Shown: positions 17,785 to 28,620, counted from the stretch's first letter. The stretch: DNA of 64,000 nt from Actinoallomurus purpureus (GCF_024055795.1 NZ_JAMXMY010000008.1:124001-188000), one strand, 5' to 3'. Notes: generated from the sequence alone by a model not told the origin. Numbers and translations are program-made.

Positions 17785-18471
17785 TCAGCGGTTCTGGGTC
17801 ACCGTGGTGGCGGTCACGCTGCCGTCCTGGCCCGGCGTGCCCTGAACGACGACGGGCGCGCCGGCCTTGAGGTCCTTGACCTTCGCGCTCTTGGTGACGG
17901 AGACCTTCGTGGAACCGGTGGTCTTCACGCGCACGATCCCATTGGCCGTCTGGACGTAGATGACGTCGCCGTCGACGAGCTTGACGGTGCCGGACGTGCC
18001 CGCGCCGCCGGAGGGAGCAGCGCCGGTGCCGGAGCCCGGGGCCGTACCGGGTGCCGCCGGGCGGCCGCCCTGACCGGTGCCGGCACCCTCGCCGGGGACG
18101 CCGCCCTGACCGGAGCCCGCGCCCTCGCCGAATCCGCCGCGCCGGGCGGTTCCCGCTCCGAAGCCGCCGCCCGTACCCTGGCCGCCGGCGCCGGCGGCTC
18201 CGCCGGCTCCGCGGGCGAACGAGGAGAACCCCGCGGGTGCCTGCTTCGCGCCCCAGTGCTTGTCCGCCTGTACGCCGCCGAGGAACCCGGCGACGATGAG
18301 CACCCCGGCACCGAGGAACACGGTGGCCGAGGGGATCCGGCGTTCCTGTCGTGGTTCGGCGGCCGCCAGCTCTTCGGCGAGGTCACCTTCGAACGGTGAG
18401 GTGCGCAGCAGTTCTTCCGACGGCACGTCGTCGAGCGGTGCGTCGCTGCTCTTGCGCCGTGTTCCAGGCAT
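17785..18471 (-). CDS. Gly-rich membrane-anchored protein, last gene of the exporter operon
   Basis: A 228-aa type II membrane protein. An acidic cytoplasmic tail and one membrane segment (ATVFLGAGVLIVAGFLGGV) precede about 75 residues almost entirely Gly, Ala and Pro. A C-terminal small beta domain (GTVKLVDGDVIYVQTANGIV, VSVTKSAKVKDLKAGAPVVV, TATTVTQNR) resembles the OB-like DUF5666 type fold. It starts 18 bp after the permease stop on the same strand, with AGGGAT before ATG 18471, so it belongs to the operon. It may be an accessory subunit of the exporter. Confidence 0.7.
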   Translation of the reverse strand: MPGTRRKSSDAPLDDVPSEELLRTSPFEGDLAEELAAAEPRQERRIPSATVFLGAGVLIVAGFLGGVQADKHWGAKQAPAGFSSFARGAGGAAGAGGQGTGGGFGAGTARRGGFGEGAGSGQGGVPGEGAGTGQGGRPAAPGTAPGSGTGAAPSGGAGTSGTVKLVDGDVIYVQTANGIVRVKTTGSTKVSVTKSAKVKDLKAGAPVVVQGTPGQDGSVTATTVTQNR

Positions 18472-18489
18472 GATTCATCCCTATTCGTG

Positions 18490-19764
18490 CTATTCGTGGC
18501 GAAGTGCTTCGATGGGCCGGAGCTTGGCCGCGCGGTTGGCCGGGTAGCTGCCGAAGAACAGCCCGATCGCGACCGAGACGCCCAGGGCCAGCGCGATCGA
18601 GCTGGGCACGATCACCGGCCGTACTCCCAGGACCGTGAACTGACTGCCGACCACACCCGCGGCGACCCCGAGCAGCCCGCCCAGGAGGCTGAGAACGGTG
18701 GCCTCGACGAGGAACTGGCCGAGGATCGCGCTCTTCGGTGCTCCGATGGCCTTGCGGATGCCGATCTCGCGAGTCCGCTCGGTCACGGTGACGAGCATGA
18801 TGTTGGTGATGCCGATGCCGCCGACCAGGAGGCTGATGGCCGCGACCGCGCCCAGCAGCACGGTGAACGTCCGGCTGCTGCTGCTGATCGCCGACTGCAG
18901 GCTCGCCTGGTTCAGGATCTGGAAGTCGGCGGTGTTGGACCCGGAGATGTCGTGCCGCTGGTTCAGGACGTCGGTCACCTCGGCCTGCGCGGTGTCCACC
19001 ACCTTGGGGGACTTCGCCTGAACCACGATCTGGTTCAGCGCCCCGTAGCCGGTCAGGCTCTGCTGCACGGCCGGCAGCGGCGCGATCGCGACGTCGTCGG
19101 CGTCCTGGAAACCGGACGAGCCCTTGGTCTTCAGGACCCCGACGACCGTGAAGTTCACCCCGCTGACGGTGATCTGCCTGCCCAGCGGGTCCACCGTGCC
19201 GAACAGGTCCTCGGCCACAGTGTTCCCGATGACCGCGACCTTGCGGCCGTTCAGTACGTCGTCGTCGGTGAAGTACGTTCCCCGGGCCACCGGGTCGTTG
19301 GATGCCTCGAAGTAGGCCGGGTAGGTGCCGACGAACTGCTGGATCGCGTGGGCGGTCCCCTCGTACGTCGCGTTCACGGACGAGGAGGTGACCACCGGGG
19401 AGACGCTCTTGACCGAGGGGACGTTCGCCGCGTCGGCCAGGGAGCGAGCGTCCTCGACGGTCAGGCTCTTGGCCTGCGCGCGAGGCCCGGTCTGCTGTGA
19501 CCTCCCGCCGGCGCCCCCACCGCCGAACAGCCGGGCGAGGCCGCCCGCGCCCCCACGGCCGCCCGCGGTCGACGGCATGACGGTCAAGGTGTTGGTGCCG
19601 AGACGTTCGATGTTCTTCTGCACCTGCTGCGACGAGCCGTTCCCGACCGCCACCAGCATGATCACGGCGCCGACGCCGATCAGAATGCCGAGGGTGGTCA
19701 GGCCGCTGCGCAACTTGTTCGCCGCCAGCCCGCGCAGGGCGAACCTGAGTACTTCCCGTGTCAT
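18490..19764 (-). CDS. MacB-type ABC transporter permease
   Basis: A 424-aa FtsX/MacB-family permease. TM1 is near the N-terminus (LTTLGILIGVGAVIMLVAVG), then a large extracytoplasmic MacB-like core domain, then three C-terminal TM segments. The last region contains the family motif REIGIRKAIGA and GGIGITNIMLVTVTERT. Such permeases do not pump across the membrane but transmit ATPase motion to an outer adaptor. A Gly-rich insertion (GGRGGAGGLARLFGGGGAG) sits early in the core domain. Start ATG 19764 overlaps the ATPase stop by 4 bp (ATGA), so translation is coupled. Confidence 0.92.
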   Translation of the reverse strand: MTREVLRFALRGLAANKLRSGLTTLGILIGVGAVIMLVAVGNGSSQQVQKNIERLGTNTLTVMPSTAGGRGGAGGLARLFGGGGAGGRSQQTGPRAQAKSLTVEDARSLADAANVPSVKSVSPVVTSSSVNATYEGTAHAIQQFVGTYPAYFEASNDPVARGTYFTDDDVLNGRKVAVIGNTVAEDLFGTVDPLGRQITVSGVNFTVVGVLKTKGSSGFQDADDVAIAPLPAVQQSLTGYGALNQIVVQAKSPKVVDTAQAEVTDVLNQRHDISGSNTADFQILNQASLQSAISSSSRTFTVLLGAVAAISLLVGGIGITNIMLVTVTERTREIGIRKAIGAPKSAILGQFLVEATVLSLLGGLLGVAAGVVGSQFTVLGVRPVIVPSSIALALGVSVAIGLFFGSYPANRAAKLRPIEALRHE

Positions 19765-20501
19765 CGGTCGTCGGCCCTCAATTCGTCCCCGCCGGACCGG
19801 ATGGCGGGCCGGCCCACGGGCGCAGTGCGCCGGTCCTCGACGATGCGGCCGTCGACCAGGCGGATCACCCGCTTGGCGCGGCGCGCGACGTCGTTCTCAT
19901 GAGTGATCAGCACGATGGTGCGGCCGTCGGCGCTGAGCCGGTCGAGGACGCCCAGCACGTCGGCGGTGGAGCGGGTGTCGAGGTTACCGGTGGGCTCGTC
20001 GGCCAGCAGGAGCGCCGGTGCCGTCACCAGCGCGCGGGCGACGGCGACGCGCTGCTGCTGACCTCCCGACAGTTCGTTCGGCTCGTGGTCGACACGGTCG
20101 GCGAGGCCCACCTGCTCCAGGGCGGCCAGCGCCCGCCGCCTCCGCTCGGCGGCCTTGACACCGCCGTACGCCAGCGGCAGCTCGACGTTGGCCAAGGCGC
20201 TCATCCTCGGAATCAGGTTGAAGGACTGGAACACGAACCCGATGCGCCGGTTACGGAGGATCGCCAGCCGCCGGTCGTCGAGCGCGCCGACGTCCAGACC
20301 GTCGAGGAGGTACCGGCCCCCGGTGGGCACGTCGAGGCAGCCCAGGATGTTCATCAGCGTCGACTTGCCCGAGCCGGACGCACCCATGATCGCCACGTAG
20401 TCGCCCTCGTCGACGGCGAGGCGGACACCGCGCAGCGCGTGCACCGCCGTGTCGCCGTCCCCGTACACCTTGGTCACGTCCTGGACGTCGAGGACGGTCA
20501 T
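19761..20501 (-). CDS. MacB/LolD-type ABC transporter ATP-binding protein
   Basis: A 246-aa ATPase that energises the adjacent permease. It has Walker A GASGSGKST at 40-48, signature LSGGQQQR at about 144-151, Walker B LLLADEPTGNLD and the switch His in LITHEND. It overlaps the adaptor upstream and the permease downstream by 4 bp each (ATGA junctions), which gives near-fixed subunit ratios. Confidence 0.95.
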   Translation of the reverse strand: MTVLDVQDVTKVYGDGDTAVHALRGVRLAVDEGDYVAIMGASGSGKSTLMNILGCLDVPTGGRYLLDGLDVGALDDRRLAILRNRRIGFVFQSFNLIPRMSALANVELPLAYGGVKAAERRRRALAALEQVGLADRVDHEPNELSGGQQQRVAVARALVTAPALLLADEPTGNLDTRSTADVLGVLDRLSADGRTIVLITHENDVARRAKRVIRLVDGRIVEDRRTAPVGRPAIRSGGDELRADDR

Positions 20502-21697
20502 CCCCGGGCTCCGCCACGGGCGCCGCCGATTCCGCTCCCGCCGCCGACGCCGGGGAAGCGGCCCGACGGGAATCCGCCGGTTCCCGTCGTGGCGGTGGAC
20601 GTGACGAGCACCTGGTCGCCTTCCTGGAGGCCTGACGTGATCTCGGTGCCCTGGTCACCCTGGACGCCGGCCTGCACCACCCGGATCGTCTGCCGGCCGC
20701 CCGCCATCACGGTCACCGTGCTGCGGCCGCCGGCGGTCCGGACGGCGGCGGTCGGGACGTACAGCACCTTCTCCGCCTGCGCGGTGGTCACCCGGACTGT
20801 GGCGGTGGCCCCGATGCGGAGCCCGGCGGGCGGGGCGGTGAGCGAGACCGTCACGCCGTACTGCACCACGTTGTTCGAGGTCGTCGCGGTCTGGTCGATC
20901 TCGGTGACCTTGCCGGACGCCTGGGCGTTCCGAACGGCGTCGAAGGTCACGGTCGCCTCTTGGCCCCTCTTGAGCTTGGCGACGTCGGCCTCGGTGAAGT
21001 TCCCGGTCACCGCCAGCCTGGAGGTGTCGGCGATCGTCATGAACCCGCCCCCCGAACTGCTCGCGGAGCTCCCCGATCCGCTGGAACCGGACGAGCCGCC
21101 CGACCCACCGCCCGCCGCGCCGCCGGAGGAACCGCCCGCGCTGCCGGAGCCCGCCGACCCCGATGATCCGCTCGATCCGCCGGTCGAGCCGCTGGAGGAT
21201 CCACCGACGGTGCCGTTGACCGCGACGACGGTGCCGCTGAACGGTGCGGTCAGGTCGGTCCCGTCCAGGGCGCGCTTGGCGCTGTTGTAGGACGCCTTCG
21301 CCTGTACGTAGGACGAATAGCCCGAGGCCGTCGACGTGTCGCCCGCTTCGGCGGCGTCCAGGGCGGCCCGCGCGGCCTCGAGGTCGTCGCGGGCGTTGGC
21401 GTCGTCGACGGTGGCGAGCACCCGGCCCTTCTTGACCTTGTCGCCCACCTGAACGTTGATCTTGTCGACCGTGCCGCTGGTGGTGAAGGAGAGGTCGCGG
21501 GACTTGGCGCTGGCGACCGTGCCGGAGGCCGACACCGAGGCGACGACGGTGCCACGGCTCACCCGGACGATCCGGCCAGGGGACGACGCGCCCGCGTCAT
21601 CATCCAGCGAGAGGTACGCGAACCCGGCACCGCCGGCGATCAGAACGGCCAGAGCGCCGTTGATCAGCACGCCACGGCGACGGAGGAGGGATTTCAC
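20498..21697 (-). CDS. Membrane-fusion (HlyD/MacA-type) adaptor of the ABC exporter
   Basis: A 399-aa periplasmic-adaptor-like protein with an N-terminal membrane anchor (LINGALAVLIAGGAGFAYL). The split biotinyl-lipoyl domain (GTVDKINVQVGDKVKKGRVL and TAPFSGTVVAVNG) and the beta-barrel domains that follow are present. Where Gram-negative adaptors carry a long coiled-coil hairpin, this one has a short helix plus a Ser/Gly run of about 60 residues. GTG 21697 is the most plausible start; no good Shine-Dalgarno is visible. It is the first gene of the exporter operon. CCTGA repeats lie 34-60 bp upstream of the start. Confidence 0.88.
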   Translation of the reverse strand: MKSLLRRRGVLINGALAVLIAGGAGFAYLSLDDDAGASSPGRIVRVSRGTVVASVSASGTVASAKSRDLSFTTSGTVDKINVQVGDKVKKGRVLATVDDANARDDLEAARAALDAAEAGDTSTASGYSSYVQAKASYNSAKRALDGTDLTAPFSGTVVAVNGTVGGSSSGSTGGSSGSSGSAGSGSAGGSSGGAAGGGSGGSSGSSGSGSSASSSGGGFMTIADTSRLAVTGNFTEADVAKLKRGQEATVTFDAVRNAQASGKVTEIDQTATTSNNVVQYGVTVSLTAPPAGLRIGATATVRVTTAQAEKVLYVPTAAVRTAGGRSTVTVMAGGRQTIRVVQAGVQGDQGTEITSGLQEGDQVLVTSTATTGTGGFPSGRFPGVGGGSGIGGARGGARG

Positions 21698-21730
21698 GCG
21701 CCACAGCGTCTCGGAGGCTGCTTGGGCGAA

Positions 21731-21757
21731 CCTGATCCGACCCTGAAAGGTTCCTGT
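21731..21757. promoter_or_regulatory. CCTGA direct repeats, 11-bp phasing, upstream of the exporter operon
   Basis: CCTGA at 21731, CCTGA at 21742 and CCTGT at 21753 are spaced exactly 11 bp, the phasing used by OmpR-family response regulators. The same motif occurs upstream of the nearby response regulator and HtrA genes. Confidence 0.65.
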
Positions 21758-21887
21758 GAGATCGTGCGGTCGTCGCGTGGGCACCGAGGCCACGACCAGG
21801 TGTCCACCGTCCTCGGAGAGGCCGCCTTCAGCGAACTTTGAGGATGGACTCGGCTTCCCGTGACCTTCGCCCGCCAGAATCCGACGC

Positions 21888-23339
21888 GTGAACCGGCCGA
21901 CCATGCGCGATCTCCGGAGACCACCGTGGCTCACCGCCGGTGCGGTGGTCATGCTCGCGACCGGGGTGGTGGCCGTCGGCGACTCCTCGGCGAGCGCCAC
22001 GGCGTACGCCCTCGTGCGACGCGGAACCGTGACGGCGACCGCGGGCGCCGCGGGGGCCGTCCGGAGCGCGGACACCCGCGAGCTCGTCTTCGGCACCTCG
22101 GGGACGGTGAAAGAGGTCGAGGTCGCGCCGGGCGCCCGGGTACGCGCCGGCCAGATCCTCGCGCGTCTCGACGACACCGCGGCCCGGGACCAGGTGGAGG
22201 TCGCCAGGGCCGCGCTCACGGCGGCTCAGGACACGTACGCCAACGCGCTGGGGGGCGTGTGCACGGGCTCCGGCGGGGCGGGTGCGGGCGGCGGCGCGGC
22301 GAGCGGGACGGGGGGCGGCACCGGAAACGCCGGTGCGGGCGGTGGCGGGAGTGCGGGCGGAACGGCGGTCCAGCCGGCCGGTTTCCACCGGCGTCCTCGG
22401 CCGACGCGGACGCCCACCGCGACCCCCACCAGCCCCTCACCCACCTCCACGCCGACTCCGACGCCGACGCCGACGCCGACCTCGCCGCGGCCGACCCCGA
22501 CCGTCCCCACGCCCACGCCCACGCACACCCCGCGGCCGACCGGGCACCCCACTCCGACCGGGCATCCCAAGCCCAGCGGTCACCCGAAGCCGAGCGGCCA
22601 TCCGAGGCCCGGCGGCAAGCCAGGCTCGGGCGGTGGCCGTCCCGGCGGGGGTTCGGGTGGCGGAGGCGGCTGCCAGGCGGGTGCGGTCGAGCAGGCCGCC
22701 GCGAAGGTCACCCAGGCGGAGGTGGACGTCCGGCATGCCGAGCGGACGCTCTCCGCGACCACTCTCCGGGCGCCCATGGCCGGCACCGTGCTGTCGATCG
22801 CGGGGACGGCGGGCGCCCCGGTCGGCGCGGGCAACGGCGGCTTCATCACGCTCGGCGATCTGGCCGACCTCCAGGTACGGGCCCTGTTCTCGCTCGGTGA
22901 CGCGGACCGGCTCAAGGTCGGCCAACGGGCGGCGATCGGACTCGGGATGTCGGCGGACGGACGCTACACCGGCACCGTCACCGGCATCGACCCGGCGGCC
23001 ACCACGAGCGGCAACCTCGCTCGGGTCGGCGTGAACATCTCCCTCGACGACTCCCCGGCCGGAGTGCTGGTCGGCATGAGCGCGACCGCCGAGGTCGTGA
23101 CCGCGCAGGCGCAGAGTGCGCTGTACGTGCCCGCCGGTGCGGTGCGGTCCGAGCCCGACGGCACGGCGACCGTGCTCGTACGGCACGACGGTCGGACCAC
23201 GGCCCGGACGGTACGCCTCGGCGTGCGGAGCGACCGGTACGTGGCGGTCACCGGCGGTCTGTCCTCGGGTGACCACGTGGTGATGCCCACGGGCACCGGC
23301 TCGGACGGTTTTCCGGACGGCGCCTTCCCCGGCGCCTGA
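21888..23339 (+). CDS. Second membrane-fusion adaptor with Thr-Pro linker, divergent orphan
   Basis: A 483-aa HlyD-family adaptor with a signal anchor (WLTAGAVVMLATGVVAVG). It has lipoyl halves (GTSGTVKEVEVAPGARVRAG and LRAPMAGTVLSIAGTAGAP) and a barrel domain like that of the first adaptor. Between the lipoyl halves is an insert of about 130 residues made of Gly-rich, Thr-Pro and His-Pro repeats instead of a helical hairpin. No ABC or RND partner follows it on this strand, so it may share the divergent exporter. Start is GTG 21888 or ATG 21903; neither has a clear Shine-Dalgarno sequence. Confidence 0.82.
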   Translation: MNRPTMRDLRRPPWLTAGAVVMLATGVVAVGDSSASATAYALVRRGTVTATAGAAGAVRSADTRELVFGTSGTVKEVEVAPGARVRAGQILARLDDTAARDQVEVARAALTAAQDTYANALGGVCTGSGGAGAGGGAASGTGGGTGNAGAGGGGSAGGTAVQPAGFHRRPRPTRTPTATPTSPSPTSTPTPTPTPTPTSPRPTPTVPTPTPTHTPRPTGHPTPTGHPKPSGHPKPSGHPRPGGKPGSGGGRPGGGSGGGGGCQAGAVEQAAAKVTQAEVDVRHAERTLSATTLRAPMAGTVLSIAGTAGAPVGAGNGGFITLGDLADLQVRALFSLGDADRLKVGQRAAIGLGMSADGRYTGTVTGIDPAATTSGNLARVGVNISLDDSPAGVLVGMSATAEVVTAQAQSALYVPAGAVRSEPDGTATVLVRHDGRTTARTVRLGVRSDRYVAVTGGLSSGDHVVMPTGTGSDGFPDGAFPGA

Positions 23340-23575
23340 CGGCCTTCCGGTCTCCCGGCGGTGGCCGCGACCGCTCCACGAGCGGCGGGCTCCCGGACGA
23401 CGAGTGTTCCGTCCTCCCGTTGGTGCGTCCGGTACCGGACGGTCTGCGGGTGGACGCACAGGCATACGGCCGGCGGCCTGCCCGGAGACGCCGGCGGCCC
23501 GGCCGAGACGGTCCCTGGTTCAGGACCTCTCCGCCGGGCCGGACGGCACCCCCGCCGTGGCGTCCGCCGCTCGGG

Positions 23576-25105
<1,530 letters not shown>

Positions 25106-25160
25106 CTCTTCGTCCCCCAAAGTCCGTACTTTGTCTGACGCTTTGAGGATGGCCACCCGG

Positions 25161-25210
25161 CCTTGAATGCTCCTGAGCCCAGCCTGAGAGTTGTCCCAAT
25201 AAGGCCCTGA
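25161..25210. promoter_or_regulatory. CCTGA direct repeats upstream of the HtrA gene
   Basis: CCTTGA (25161), CCTGA (25172) and CCTGAGAG (25183) are 11 bp apart, and another CCTGA follows at 25206. They lie 56-105 bp upstream of the htrA start. A 12-mer CTTTGAGGATGG at 25141-25152 also occurs at 21836-21847 in the adaptor intergenic region. Confidence 0.65.
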
Positions 25211-25246
25211 TAAGAGCCGAACGCCGCAGGGCGGGAAGCCCGGCCG

Positions 25247-26722
25247 TTACACGCGGACGGCCTCCCCCGCGTCCGCGTCGATCGCGTCGGGGTCCAGCGG
25301 AAGGGTGATCAGGAAGGTGGCACCCTCCCCGGGAGCCGTCTCCACCTCCACCATGCCGCCGTGCGCGTGCACCAGCCCGGCGACGATCGCCAGCCCGAGG
25401 CCGGTGCCGCCGCGGCTGCGCGCGGGATCGGCGCGGTAGAACCGCTCGAAGACCCGCTCCGCCTCCTCATGGGGCATGCCCGGCCCCTGGTCGGCGACCT
25501 CGAGCACGGCCGCCGGGGACTCGCCCAACCGTCCGGAGCGCATGATGACGTCGACCGGGGTGCCGGCCGGAGTGTGCTGCAGCGCGTTGGTCAACAGGTT
25601 GCGGATGACCTGCCGGAGACGCAGTTCGTCACCGGTGACGATGAACGCCGAGCCGCCGCGCACCGAAAGCGTGATCTTCCGGTCGCCGTCGAGGACGCGG
25701 GCGTCGTGCACGGCGTCGGCGGCCAGCGCGAGCAGGTCGACAGGGCGCATGTCGAGGGGGCGCTGCTGGTCGAGCCGGGCCAGGAGCAGCAGGTCGTCGA
25801 CGAGCGCGCCCATCCGGACGGCCTCGTTCTCCACCCGCTCGATGAGCCGGTCGAGTTCGGCGCGGTCGACGTCGTCGCGCTGCCGGTAGTACTCCGCGAA
25901 TCCCCTGATCACGCTCAGCGGCGTGCGCAGTTCGTGGCTGGCGTCGGCGACGAAGCGGCGCATCCGCTCCTCCGACTCACGGGCGGTCGCCTCGGACCGC
26001 GCCTGCGCGTGGAAGGCCGTCTCGATCTGGGCGAGCATGCCGTTGAGCGCGTCGCCCAGGCGGCCGACCTCCGTCCGCGGGTCGGCGTCGGGGACCCGGC
26101 GCGACAGGTCACCCGTCGCGATCGCGGCCGCCGTGTGCTCGATCTGTTCGAGGGACCGCAGGCTGGCGCGCACGATGGCGATGCCGAGCCCGGCGACGAG
26201 GACGACGGCGACGCTGCCGACGATCAGCTCGACGCCCACGAGCTTGCCGACGGTGTGCTGGACGTCGGTCAGGTCACTGCCCGCGACGATGTAGCCGTCA
26301 CCGACCGGCTCGATGTACACCCGCCACCGGGCCTCGCCGCTGACCGCGCCGACCGTCACCGGCCTCTGGGCATGCTCGTCGAGCCAGACGGGGTCGTCCG
26401 GCACGCTGGGGTCGGGCTGGACGACCCCCCAGGACGACACACCGGTGCTCTTGCGGAGCTTGCCCTGAGCGTCGCGCACCTGGACGACGTACTGGCCGGC
26501 CTGACCGGGCAGAGGCTTTCCGGGTACGGCAAGGGACCGTTCCGCCCGGTGGACCACGTCCCGGAGCTGGCCGTCGGTCCGCTGCACCAGGTAGTAACGC
26601 ATCATCGAGACGCTGGCCACGCCGACCACGATCAGGGCCAGGGTGACGAGAGTCAGCACCGCGGTGATGAGCTTGATCCGCAGCGGGGTCCGGGCGGACA
26701 GGCGCCGCGCCCAGGCGGCCAT
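25247..26722 (-). CDS. Membrane sensor histidine kinase
   Basis: A 491-aa sensor kinase. TM1 at about 17-40 and TM2 at about 162-184 flank an extracytoplasmic domain of about 120 residues. HAMP, HisKA with phospho-acceptor His263 (DASHELRTPLSVIRG), and HATPase_c with N box (QVIRNLLTNALQHTP), G1 (VADQGPGMP) and G2 (GGTGLGLAIV) follow. The ATG at 26722 overlaps the regulator stop by 1 bp (TGATG), so the pair is coupled. It resembles TrcS/MprB-type kinases of mycobacteria. The HtrA neighbour suggests it senses envelope stress. Confidence 0.94.
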   Translation of the reverse strand: MAAWARRLSARTPLRIKLITAVLTLVTLALIVVGVASVSMMRYYLVQRTDGQLRDVVHRAERSLAVPGKPLPGQAGQYVVQVRDAQGKLRKSTGVSSWGVVQPDPSVPDDPVWLDEHAQRPVTVGAVSGEARWRVYIEPVGDGYIVAGSDLTDVQHTVGKLVGVELIVGSVAVVLVAGLGIAIVRASLRSLEQIEHTAAAIATGDLSRRVPDADPRTEVGRLGDALNGMLAQIETAFHAQARSEATARESEERMRRFVADASHELRTPLSVIRGFAEYYRQRDDVDRAELDRLIERVENEAVRMGALVDDLLLLARLDQQRPLDMRPVDLLALAADAVHDARVLDGDRKITLSVRGGSAFIVTGDELRLRQVIRNLLTNALQHTPAGTPVDVIMRSGRLGESPAAVLEVADQGPGMPHEEAERVFERFYRADPARSRGGTGLGLAIVAGLVHAHGGMVEVETAPGEGATFLITLPLDPDAIDADAGEAVRV

Positions 26723-27417
26723 CAACGCTCCGGCGGCAGGCGCAGCACGTAACCGACCCCGCGCAACGTGTGGATCAGGCGGGGGCCGAGCTTGTCGAGC
26801 TTGCGGCGCAGCACCGAGACGTACGACTCGACGATGCCCGTGTCGCCGCGGAAGTCGTAGTCCCAGACGTGGTCGAGGATCTGCGCCTTGGACAGCACGC
26901 GGTTGGCGTTGGTCATGAAGTAGCGGAGCAGCTTGAACTCGGTGGGCGACAGCTGGATCGGCTTACCCGACCGCCAGACCTCGTGGCTCTCCTCGTCCAG
27001 TTCGAGGTCGGCGAAGCTCAGCCGGGGCGGGGGCTCCGCCGGGCCGCCCTGGGCGCGGCGCAACACGGCGCGGATGCGCGCGATGACCTCCTCGAGGCTG
27101 AACGGCTTGGTGACGTAGTCGTCCCCGCCCAGCGTCAGCCCACGGATCTTGTCCTGGGTGGCGTCCCGCGCGGTCAGGAACAGCACCGGAATGTGCGCCC
27201 CGCCGCCGCGCAGCCGGCGGATGACGTCGAAACCGTCCATGTCGGGCAGCATGACGTCCAGCACGATCAGGTCGGGCCGGCGCTGCAGGGCGACCTGGAC
27301 GGCCTCGCTGCCGCCGGTCGCCGTCGCCACCTCGAATCCCGCGTAGCGCAGACTGCCGGACAGCAGCTCCAGGATGTTGGGTTCGTCTTCGACCACGAGG
27401 AGTCGCGCTTCACTCAC
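26722..27417 (-). CDS. OmpR-family response regulator
   Basis: A 231-aa regulator. The receiver domain has phospho-acceptor Asp54 (IVLDVMLPDMDG) and conserved Lys near 103 (YVTKPF). The C-terminal winged helix contains LSPTEFKLLRYFMTNANRVLS and ESYVSVLRRKLD. By sequence it looks closer to TrcR/PhoP than to MprA, although the neighbourhood recalls mprAB-pepD. The likely binding motif is the CCTGA direct repeat found at its own promoter and at two others nearby. Confidence 0.95.
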   Translation of the reverse strand: MSEARLLVVEDEPNILELLSGSLRYAGFEVATATGGSEAVQVALQRRPDLIVLDVMLPDMDGFDVIRRLRGGGAHIPVLFLTARDATQDKIRGLTLGGDDYVTKPFSLEEVIARIRAVLRRAQGGPAEPPPRLSFADLELDEESHEVWRSGKPIQLSPTEFKLLRYFMTNANRVLSKAQILDHVWDYDFRGDTGIVESYVSVLRRKLDKLGPRLIHTLRGVGYVLRLPPER

Positions 27418-27449
27418 CCCTCCATAGTGACCTGCGGAGTTGAGGACTA

Positions 27450-27468
27450 CCTGAAGGGGCCCTGAGAG
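27450..27468. promoter_or_regulatory. CCTGA direct repeat upstream of the response regulator
   Basis: CCTGA (27450-27454), six bases, CCTGAGAG (27461-27468): the same 11-bp-phased arrangement as at the HtrA and exporter promoters. It lies 33-51 bp upstream of the regulator start and fits autoregulation. Confidence 0.65.
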
Positions 27469-27608
27469 CCTGCTCGGGAGACGCCCCGGAGGCCCTGGGC
27501 CGCCGCGGGGAATGAATCAAGTAGATGTACGTTACACATAACGCCGGTCCAGGAGGGGTACCGGCAGAGCGCGACCAGAGGCACGACGGCGGAGGGGGTC
27601 CCGCGTTG

Positions 27609-28406
27609 GTGACCAAAGTTCCCCAGGCGTACACGGCGCCGCTCCCGGCGTTCCACGCGGCGCCCGCGCGGCCCCGTAACCGCTGGTGGCGGGAAGTGCT
27701 CCTGCTCATCGGCATGTACGTGATGTACGACGGAGTGCGCATGCTGATGGCCGTCGGCCATGGGCAGGCGTTCGCTGACGCACATCACGTGCTCGGCATC
27801 GAGCGCGCACTGCGCATCGCCGACGAGCGGACCATCAACCACGCCGTCTCCGGCCATCCGGTCCTCGGCGTCTCCATGTCGTACGCCTACGCGACCCTGC
27901 ACTACCTCGTCACGCCGATCGTGCTGGTCTGGCTGTGGAAGAGACGCCCCTGGCACTACGCGCGCGCCCGTACGACCCTGGTCGTCGCCACGCTGCTCGG
28001 GCTGGTGGGATTCTGGCTGTTCCCGACGGCCCCGCCGCGGATGCTGCCCGGGTTCATCGACACGCTCGGGAAGTACCACGAGTGGGGCTGGTGGTCCGGG
28101 GACGCGAGCGCGCCGAAGGGGCTGGGTGGCCTGACGAACGAGTTCGCCGCGATGCCGTCACTGCACGTGGGCTGGGCGGCCTGGTGCGGCTGGCAGATCG
28201 CCCGCAACACCGCCCGCCGCGGGCTTCAGGTCCTCGCCGTCGCCTATCCGATCTTCATCGTCGCCGTCGTCATCGGGACGGCCAACCACTACATCGCCGA
28301 CGCCGTCGCCGGGCTCGCCGTGATCGTCGTCGGGGCCGGGGTGGCGGGTGCGGCCGGCCGGTTCCGAGACCGCTCCCCGGTTCCCCGGATGGTCTCCTCG
28401 TCCTGA
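27609..28406 (+). CDS. PAP2-superfamily membrane protein (AUR1-like)
   Basis: A membrane protein of about 265 aa with roughly six hydrophobic segments. The phosphatase/phosphotransferase motifs are the PAP2_3 (inositol-phosphorylceramide-synthase-like) set: PTAPPRMLPG, MPSLHVGWAAWC with the catalytic-type His, and GTANHYIADAVAG with the second His. It probably hydrolyses or exchanges a lipid phosphate at the outer membrane face. The start is uncertain: GTG 27609 (or TTG 27606) follows a GGAGGGGG tract, while ATG 27525 has no ribosome-binding site. A TGTA-N3-TACA element at 27520-27530 would then be promoter DNA. It is divergent from the two-component genes. Confidence 0.82.
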   Translation: MTKVPQAYTAPLPAFHAAPARPRNRWWREVLLLIGMYVMYDGVRMLMAVGHGQAFADAHHVLGIERALRIADERTINHAVSGHPVLGVSMSYAYATLHYLVTPIVLVWLWKRRPWHYARARTTLVVATLLGLVGFWLFPTAPPRMLPGFIDTLGKYHEWGWWSGDASAPKGLGGLTNEFAAMPSLHVGWAAWCGWQIARNTARRGLQVLAVAYPIFIVAVVIGTANHYIADAVAGLAVIVVGAGVAGAAGRFRDRSPVPRMVSSS

Positions 28407-28620
28407 CGGAGTCCGCTCCACCGATCCCGGATGGCCACCTCGCCCGGACGCGACCGCCCGGCGCCGAGGCCGCCCCCGGTCCATGGATGGCCGCCTCGTC
28501 CCGACGCGGCTGACCGGCGCCGAGGTCGTTCCCCGGTTCCCCGGGTGGCGCGACCGACCGGCGCCGAGGCCGCTCTCCCGGTCCGCGGGTGGCCGCCTCG
28601 CGCCCTGACGTGGCCGACCG
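28376..28620. repeat. Degenerate GC-rich tandem repeats starting inside the PAP2 gene end
   Basis: Blocks of GACCGGCGCCGAGGCCG, CCCGGTTCC and GGATGGCCGCCTCG recur about every 40-60 bp, from within the last ten codons of the PAP2 gene to about 28620. The stop codon (28404-28406) lies in the first unit. I see no gene in 28407-28678. Confidence 0.7.
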
